From Clostridia bacterium (GTDB lineage Bacteria; Bacillota; Clostridia; Oscillospirales; Butyricicoccaceae), in assembly GCA_900763355.1 (NCBI GenBank), contig CAAFJY010000093.1:1-8936 (forward strand): a stretch of 8,936 bases of DNA, read 5' to 3'. The position numbers and the translations under genes are program-made. The notes below the pieces were generated by a model that saw only the letters and a program-made list of their open reading frames with translations, was not told the DNA's origin and ran no database searches. Below, one piece after another: positions 4,938-8,936 of this stretch (its first letter is position 1; each line of letters starts with the position of its first letter).

Positions 4938-5888
4938 ATGACAAAGAAAAGAATCGCCGGCGTCATCGGCATCGGACATGTGGGGGCCCATGTGGCCTAT
5001 TCCCTGGCCATCCAGGGCATCGTGGACGAGCTGATCCTGGTGGATCAGAACGAGCAGAAGGTGGCCAGCGAGGTCCAGGATCTCCGGGATGCCGTGGCCT
5101 ATATGCCCCATCGGGTCACCGTCCGGGCCGGGGATTTCCCCGATCTGAAAGACTGCGACGTCATCGTCAACAGCGTGGGCAAGATCGAGCTGCTCCGGGG
5201 CACCCACGACCGCCTGACCGAGATGGACTTTACCATTCCCGCCGTCCGCAGCTATGGAAGAAAAATCAAGGAAAGCGGCTTTGACGGCGTTCTCATCAAC
5301 ATCACCAACCCCTGCGACATCGTCACCCGGGAGCTGGCTCAGGAGATCGGTCTCCCCCGTGGCCGGGTCTTCGGCACGGGCACCGGGCTGGACACCTCCC
5401 GTCTCCTCAGCGCCCTGGCCCGCCAGACAGGCATTGATCACAAATCCATCACCTGCTATATGCTGGGGGAGCACGGCAATCTCCAGTTTGCACCCTGGTC
5501 CTGCGTGAGTTTCCGGGGAATGCCCCTGGAGAAGTGGGCCGAGACCGACGAGCGCTTCCACTTTGACCGGGAGACCCTGAAAAAGGAATCCATCGGCGGC
5601 GGCTGGGTCACCTTCGCCGGAAAATACTGCACCGAATATGGCATCGCCACCACCGCCGCCCGGATGGCGCACATCGTCCTCCACGACGAAAAGGCCGTCA
5701 TGCCCGCCAGCGCCGAGCTGTGCGGAGAATACGGCGAGAGCGGACTGTTCGCGGGGGTTCCCTGCGTCATTGGTTCCCGGGGTGTGGAGCAGGTGGTGGA
5801 GCTTCCTCTCACCGCCGAGGAAAAGGAGACCTTCCACCAGTGCTGTGAGGGTATCCGCAAAAACATGGAACATCTGAAAGAGATCTGA
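4938..5888 (+). CDS. L-2-hydroxyisocaproate dehydrogenase-like enzyme (LDH/MDH superfamily)
   Basis: Encodes 316 residues of the L-lactate/malate dehydrogenase fold, a cytoplasmic NAD-dependent enzyme that reduces 2-keto acids to L-2-hydroxy acids. Seen: GIGHVG (11-16), Asp36 after the second strand (NAD preference), the substrate-binding Arg92, NITNP (121-125), GTGTGLDTSRL (146-156) with Asp152 and Arg155, LGEHGN with catalytic His179, and YGIATTAA (234-241). The stretches around 91-128 and 176-188, and YGIAT, match the Lactobacillus (Weissella) confusus L-2-hydroxyisocaproate dehydrogenase as I remember it much better than ordinary lactate dehydrogenases. The loop between Gly81 and Arg92 appears two residues shorter than in that enzyme. 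Placement between a hydroxyacid permease and a branched-chain aminotransferase supports a branched-chain keto-acid substrate. A general lactate dehydrogenase remains possible. Confidence 0.88.
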   Translation: MTKKRIAGVIGIGHVGAHVAYSLAIQGIVDELILVDQNEQKVASEVQDLRDAVAYMPHRVTVRAGDFPDLKDCDVIVNSVGKIELLRGTHDRLTEMDFTIPAVRSYGRKIKESGFDGVLINITNPCDIVTRELAQEIGLPRGRVFGTGTGLDTSRLLSALARQTGIDHKSITCYMLGEHGNLQFAPWSCVSFRGMPLEKWAETDERFHFDRETLKKESIGGGWVTFAGKYCTEYGIATTAARMAHIVLHDEKAVMPASAELCGEYGESGLFAGVPCVIGSRGVEQVVELPLTAEEKETFHQCCEGIRKNMEHLKEI

Positions 5889-5902
5889 CAGGAGGAATAA
5901 AA

Positions 5903-6967
5903 ATGAACATCACTGTGACCCAAAACACCCATCCCGGCACCCTGCCCCCGGCGGACCAGCTGGGCTTCGGCTCGATCTTCACCGACCACATGTTCCTGAT
6001 GGACTATTCGGCGGACCAGGGCTGGCACGACGCCCGCATTGTCCTCTATGGCCCCATCACCCTGTCTCCCGCCGCCAGTGTTTTCCACTACGGCACCGAG
6101 GTCTTTGAAGGGATGAAGGCCTATCGCCGCCCCGACGGCAAGGTCCAGCTCTTCCGTCCCTGGGAGAATATGAAGCGTCTCAACCGCTCCTGCGCGCGTC
6201 TGGGCCTGCCCCAGGTCAACGAGGAGGATGCCCTGGAAGCCGTCAAGGCCCTGGTGGCCCTGGACCAGCGCTGGGTCCCCAGCGAGGAGGGGACCTCCCT
6301 GTATATCCGTCCCTTCCTCTACGGCACCGACCCCACCCTGGCCCTCCACGGGGTCCACGAGGCCACCTTTGCCGTCATTCTGTCCCCCTCCGGCAGCTAT
6401 TTCAAGGATGGGCTCCAGCCCGTGCCCATCATGGTGGAGACCGAGGATGTCCGCGCGGTCCGCGGCGGCACCGGCGAGGCCAAATGCGGCGGCAACTACG
6501 GCGCGGCAAACCGTGCCGGGGAGCGCGCCGAGGAAAAGGGCTTTTCCCAGGTCCTCTGGCTGGACGGCGTGGAGCGGAAGTATGTAGAAGAGGGCGGCGG
6601 CATGAACGTCATGTTCAAGATCAACGGCACCGTCGTCACCCCCGCCCTGACGGGCTCCATCCTCCGGGGCATCACGCGGAAATCGGCCATCGAGCTGCTG
6701 AAAAGCTGGGGTGCGCCGGTGGAGGAGCGCCTGATCTCGGTGGACGAGCTCTTCCGGGCGGCCAAGGACGGCACCCTGGAGGAGGCCTGGTGCATCGGCA
6801 CCGCCGCCGTCATCTCCCCCATCGGGGAGCTGAGCTGGAACGGCGAGAGCTACCAGATCAACGGCGGCAAGATCGGCGAGACCTCCCAGAAGCTCTATGA
6901 CCAGCTCACCGGCATCCAGTGGGGCAAGCTGCCCGATCCCTTTGGCTGGACCTGCCAGGTGGATTAA
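5903..6967 (+). CDS. ilvE: Branched-chain amino acid aminotransferase
   Basis: Encodes a 354-residue PLP enzyme of fold type IV that transfers amino groups between Leu/Ile/Val and 2-oxoglutarate, a cytoplasmic step in both synthesis and fermentation of these amino acids. The length fits the longer, eukaryote-like BCAT type. Seen: HYGTEVFEGMKAYR near residues 57-70, YIRPFLYGTDP, GGTGEAKCGGNYG with the PLP lysine at 194, EEGGGMN (229-235; many homologues have EVGTMN or EVGAMN), GSILRGITRKS, and GTAAVISPIG near the C-terminus. It starts 14 bases after the dehydrogenase stop with a strong AGGAGGAA (5890-5897), so the two genes are surely co-transcribed. No T-box or leader attenuator is present, arguing against classical biosynthetic control. 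A terminator follows directly. Confidence 0.95.
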   Translation: MNITVTQNTHPGTLPPADQLGFGSIFTDHMFLMDYSADQGWHDARIVLYGPITLSPAASVFHYGTEVFEGMKAYRRPDGKVQLFRPWENMKRLNRSCARLGLPQVNEEDALEAVKALVALDQRWVPSEEGTSLYIRPFLYGTDPTLALHGVHEATFAVILSPSGSYFKDGLQPVPIMVETEDVRAVRGGTGEAKCGGNYGAANRAGERAEEKGFSQVLWLDGVERKYVEEGGGMNVMFKINGTVVTPALTGSILRGITRKSAIELLKSWGAPVEERLISVDELFRAAKDGTLEEAWCIGTAAVISPIGELSWNGESYQINGGKIGETSQKLYDQLTGIQWGKLPDPFGWTCQVD

Positions 6968-6994
6968 GTCCTTTCTTTCTTTTTCCATAAATCT

Positions 6995-7032
6995 GCAAAG
7001 AAGCGACCGGTTCGTTCCGGTCGCTTCTTTGC
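6995..7032. terminator. Intrinsic terminator between ilvE and spoIVA
   Basis: A perfect 16-bp stem (arms 6995-7010 and 7017-7032) with a TTCGTT loop. The right arm ends in CTTCTTTGC, so the U-rich part is inside the stem rather than after it. The symmetrical A-rich left arm suggests it can act in both directions. It isolates the metabolic operon from the sporulation unit. Confidence 0.85.
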
Positions 7033-7040
7033 GTCCAAAA

Positions 7041-7069
7041 ACATATTTTTCCCGCCCCGCACATAGGAT
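7041..7069 (+). promoter_or_regulatory. SigE-type sporulation promoter for spoIVA
   Basis: The -35 region ACATATT (7041-7047) and -10 region CATAGGAT (7062-7069) are separated by 14 bases. The sigma-E consensus known from Bacillus subtilis is about KMATATT, 14-15 bases, CATACAHT; six of seven and six of eight positions fit. B. subtilis spoIVA is SigE-controlled in the mother cell, so both position and identity make sense. Transcription should start near 7076. Confidence 0.7.
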
Positions 7070-7103
7070 ACAGCAAACGATCTTGCAGAAAGAGGATGGG
7101 AGC

Positions 7104-8582
7104 ATGACAAATACCGCGATCTATCAGGACATCGCCACCCGGACGGCGGGGGACATCTATATCGGCGTGGTGGGGCCGGTGCGCACAGGGAAGTCCACCT
7201 TCATCAAGCGCTTTATGGAACAGCTGGTGCTGCCCCGGATCGACGACGTCTATCTCCGGGAGCGGGCCAGGGATGAGCTGCCCCAATGCGGCTCCGGCCG
7301 CACCATCATGACCGCCGAGCCCAAGTTCGTCCCGGAGGAGGCCGTCCATCTCACCATGGAGGGGGAGGCGGGCTTTGACCTGCGGCTCATCGACTGCGTG
7401 GGCTATCTGGTGGAGGGAGCCCTGGGCCAGGCCGAGGACGACAAGCCCCGGATGGTCACCACCCCCTGGTTCGACCACGAGGTCCCCCTGGTCCAGGCCG
7501 CCGAGACGGGCACCCGCCGGGTCATCACCGAGCACAGCACCATCGGCATCCTGGTCACCGCCGACGGCACCTTCGGCGACATCCCCCGGGAGGCCTATGT
7601 CCCCGCGGAGGAGCGCATCGTCTCCGAACTGCGGGACATCCGCAAGCCCTTCTGCATCGTGCTCAACACGGCAGACCCCGCTGCCGCCCCGGCCCGGGCG
7701 CTGCGGGACAGTCTGGAGGAAAAATATTCCGCCCCCTGCGTGGCCGTCAACTGCCAGACGGTTTCGGCCCAGGAGCTGGAGGGCATCCTCTCGGCGGTGC
7801 TCTATGAGTTCCCCGCCAAGGAATACCGGGTGGCGCTGCCCGAATGGGTGACCCTCCTGCCCCCGGGGGACCCCCTGCGGGAGAGCCTCTACCGGGAGAT
7901 CGCCCAGGCCTGCGGCGGCATCCGCCGTATGCGGGAGGTGCGGGAGCGGCTGCTGTCCCTGGGCGAATGCCCGGACATCGAGCGGGTGACCCTGGAGGAG
8001 GTCCGTCTCCGGGACGGGACGGTCTTGTGCCGGGTGGCCGTGCCCCGGGCGCTCTATTATCGGATGCTCTCCCAGCGGGCGGGGACCGACATCGACTCGG
8101 AGGAGGCCCTTCTGACCCTTCTCACCCAGCTGGTGGAGAAAAAGCGGGAATATGACCAGGTAGCCGAGGCCCTGGACCAGGTGCGCCGCACGGGCTATGG
8201 CATCGTCATGCCCGACAGCGCCCAGATGCAGCTGGAGCCCCCGGAGATCCTCCGTCAGGGGAGCCGCTGCGGGGTCCGGCTCCGGGCCAGCGCCCCCAGC
8301 ATCCATCTCATCCAGACCCAGGTGCGCACCGAGATCAGCCCCATCGTGGGCACCGAGGACCAGTCCCGGGCCCTGGTGGATCAGCTGTTGGAGGAGTTCC
8401 AGCAGTCCCCGGAGGGGCTGTGGGACTGCAAGCTCTTTGGCCGCTCCCTGGGGGAGCTGGTGCGGGACGGGGTGAGCGCCAAGCTGTGCCGCCTGCCGGA
8501 GACTTCCCGCGCCAAGCTGCAGAACACCCTGGAGCGCATCGTCAACGAGGGCGGCGGCGGGCTTATCTGCATCATTTTCTAA
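7104..8582 (+). CDS. spoIVA: Stage IV sporulation protein A, spore-coat basement-layer ATPase
   Basis: Encodes 492 residues, the same length as the Bacillus subtilis protein. SpoIVA hydrolyses ATP to polymerise on the forespore's outer surface, forming the base on which coat is built and supporting cortex formation. Seen: Walker A GPVRTGKST (24-32) with Lys30, IMTAEPKFVP (68-77), Walker B-like Asp97 in LIDCVGY, STIGILVTADGTFGD, a middle domain, then EYDQVAEALDQVRRTGYGI and PPEILRQGSRCGVRL, and the conserved C-terminal tail GGGGLICIIF. The ATG at 7104 gives the family's N-terminus and follows AGAGG (7091-7095) by eight bases; the frame remains open upstream through the terminator, which is not coding. 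Residue 71, which I recall as the second of two threonines in B. subtilis, is Ala here. A small membrane-protein gene starts one base after the stop. Confidence 0.97.
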   Translation: MTNTAIYQDIATRTAGDIYIGVVGPVRTGKSTFIKRFMEQLVLPRIDDVYLRERARDELPQCGSGRTIMTAEPKFVPEEAVHLTMEGEAGFDLRLIDCVGYLVEGALGQAEDDKPRMVTTPWFDHEVPLVQAAETGTRRVITEHSTIGILVTADGTFGDIPREAYVPAEERIVSELRDIRKPFCIVLNTADPAAAPARALRDSLEEKYSAPCVAVNCQTVSAQELEGILSAVLYEFPAKEYRVALPEWVTLLPPGDPLRESLYREIAQACGGIRRMREVRERLLSLGECPDIERVTLEEVRLRDGTVLCRVAVPRALYYRMLSQRAGTDIDSEEALLTLLTQLVEKKREYDQVAEALDQVRRTGYGIVMPDSAQMQLEPPEILRQGSRCGVRLRASAPSIHLIQTQVRTEISPIVGTEDQSRALVDQLLEEFQQSPEGLWDCKLFGRSLGELVRDGVSAKLCRLPETSRAKLQNTLERIVNEGGGGLICIIF

Positions 8583-8583
8583 C

Positions 8584-8877
8584 ATGGGAGTCTATGGCAG
8601 CTCCCATGGGCGCGGGGGAGGGAGGCGCGGGGGCGGAGCTCTGCTCTTTTTCCTGGCGGCGGGGGCGGCGCTGCTGCTGCGCTATGGGGAGAGCGACCGT
8701 CTGGTCCGCTTCCGGGAGGAGGTCCAGGTGTGGGCCGAGACCCGCTTCCCGGCAGGGGATTACGCCCAGGCTGTGGAGACCCTGGGCCGGAGCATCGTCT
8801 CCCTCCGGGGGGAGGACAGCGCCGTGGGCGTCTTTGCCCGGGACATCCTGGGGATCGAAGCTTCTCCCGGGAATTAG
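8584..8877 (+). CDS. Small single-pass membrane protein coupled to spoIVA, unknown function
   Basis: Encodes 97 residues that I do not recognise with certainty. Seen: a short Gly/Arg-rich N-terminus (residues 1-18), one hydrophobic helix (about 19-33), then a soluble segment of about 60 residues predicted to be mostly helical (ESDRLVRFREEVQVW and AQAVETLGRSIVSL) ending in SPGN. The basic N-terminus suggests an N-in, C-out topology. It begins one base after the spoIVA stop, has no clear ribosome binding site, and is probably translated by coupling and transcribed from the same SigE-like promoter. The soluble part vaguely recalls N-terminal regions of membrane-bound M23-type proteins such as SpoIIQ relatives, but no peptidase domain is present; it could be a remnant of one. 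A terminator closes the unit. Confidence 0.7.
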   Translation: MGVYGSSHGRGGGRRGGGALLFFLAAGAALLLRYGESDRLVRFREEVQVWAETRFPAGDYAQAVETLGRSIVSLRGEDSAVGVFARDILGIEASPGN

Positions 8878-8901
8878 GGAATAATCCGCCGAAACGCAGC
8901 A

Positions 8902-8927
8902 AAAAAGCCCGGTTTTCCGGGCTTTTT
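8902..8927. terminator. Intrinsic terminator after the spoIVA unit
   Basis: AAAAAGCCCGG (8902-8912), loop TTTT, and CCGGGCTTTTT (8917-8927) form a perfect 11-bp stem with flanking A and T tracts. This is a classic bidirectional terminator, 24 bases after the last stop codon. Confidence 0.92.
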
Positions 8928-8936
8928 CCGCGAAAA

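Noticed and set aside
4938..5888. Malate dehydrogenase or ordinary lactate dehydrogenase
   Set aside because: The sequence around the catalytic Arg and His resembles L-2-hydroxyisocaproate dehydrogenase more closely, and the operon partners fit branched-chain substrates; ordinary LDH is kept as an alternative in the entry.
5889..5902. A T-box or amino-acid riboswitch controlling ilvE
   Set aside because: The gap to the dehydrogenase is 14 bases and holds only a ribosome binding site; the leader before the permease also shows no T-box elements.
6897..7103. An upstream extension of the spoIVA frame
   Set aside because: It overlaps the end of ilvE, the 16-bp terminator and the SigE-like promoter; the ATG at 7104 gives the exact family N-terminus and length.
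5456..7105. A 549-codon minus-strand frame opposite the dehydrogenase and aminotransferase
   Set aside because: Spans two real genes and a terminator, and its composition is that of an antisense shadow. The same applies to 4866-5873, 1250-1900, 1954-2511, 3283-3906 and 4093-4608.
6906..8585. A 559-codon open frame on the minus strand opposite spoIVA
   Set aside because: It mirrors the codon phase of the real gene in GC-rich DNA, has repetitive Gly/Ala/Asp/His-rich composition and no recognisable domain; spoIVA on the other strand is certain.

Overview
The window looks like chromosome of a G+C-rich, endospore-forming anaerobic Firmicute of the Oscillospiraceae type (Flavonifractor, Lawsonibacter or Pseudoflavonifractor relatives). 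The reasons are a full-length SpoIVA of 492 codons, a sporulation-type (SigE-like) promoter in front of it, clostridial-style amino-acid fermentation genes, and strong GC codon bias. The genus is an inference. All seven convincing genes are on the + strand.

Layout. (1) 1-350: about 350 bases without a gene, holding ten consecutive small inverted repeats, a 22-base direct repeat, and an intrinsic terminator at 302-323. (2) 354-2739: an extended -10 promoter followed by three tightly coupled genes: a short-chain dehydrogenase/reductase, a PAP2-superfamily membrane phosphatase or phosphotransferase, and a TIGR02206/YwaF-TMEM164-like membrane protein. Each of the two junctions is a 4-base ATGA overlap. 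The gene content suggests a membrane-lipid task, possibly glycerolipid or ether-lipid remodelling. (3) 2754-3209: an imperfect palindrome, then a self-contained unit with its own promoter, a small Cys/Met-rich single-pass membrane protein, and a strong terminator. (4) 3316-7032: an LctP-family hydroxyacid permease, an L-2-hydroxyisocaproate dehydrogenase-like enzyme and a branched-chain aminotransferase, closed by a 16-bp-stem terminator. (5) 7041-8927: spoIVA with a SigE-like promoter, then a one-base gap to a small membrane protein, closed by an 11-bp-stem terminator.

How the genes work together. Region 4 reads as a metabolic cassette. The aminotransferase interconverts Leu/Ile/Val and 2-keto acids, the dehydrogenase interconverts those keto acids and L-2-hydroxy acids with NAD(H), and the permease would move the hydroxy acid across the membrane. 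This would be a redox valve or scavenging route for branched-chain hydroxy acids. The permease has lost residues that I recall as conserved in true lactate permeases, which fits a changed substrate. Region 5 is a sporulation unit whose second gene I do not recognise; its position makes it a candidate sporulation membrane factor. The most promising leads are the hydroxy-acid cassette, the lipid cassette, and the two small membrane proteins.
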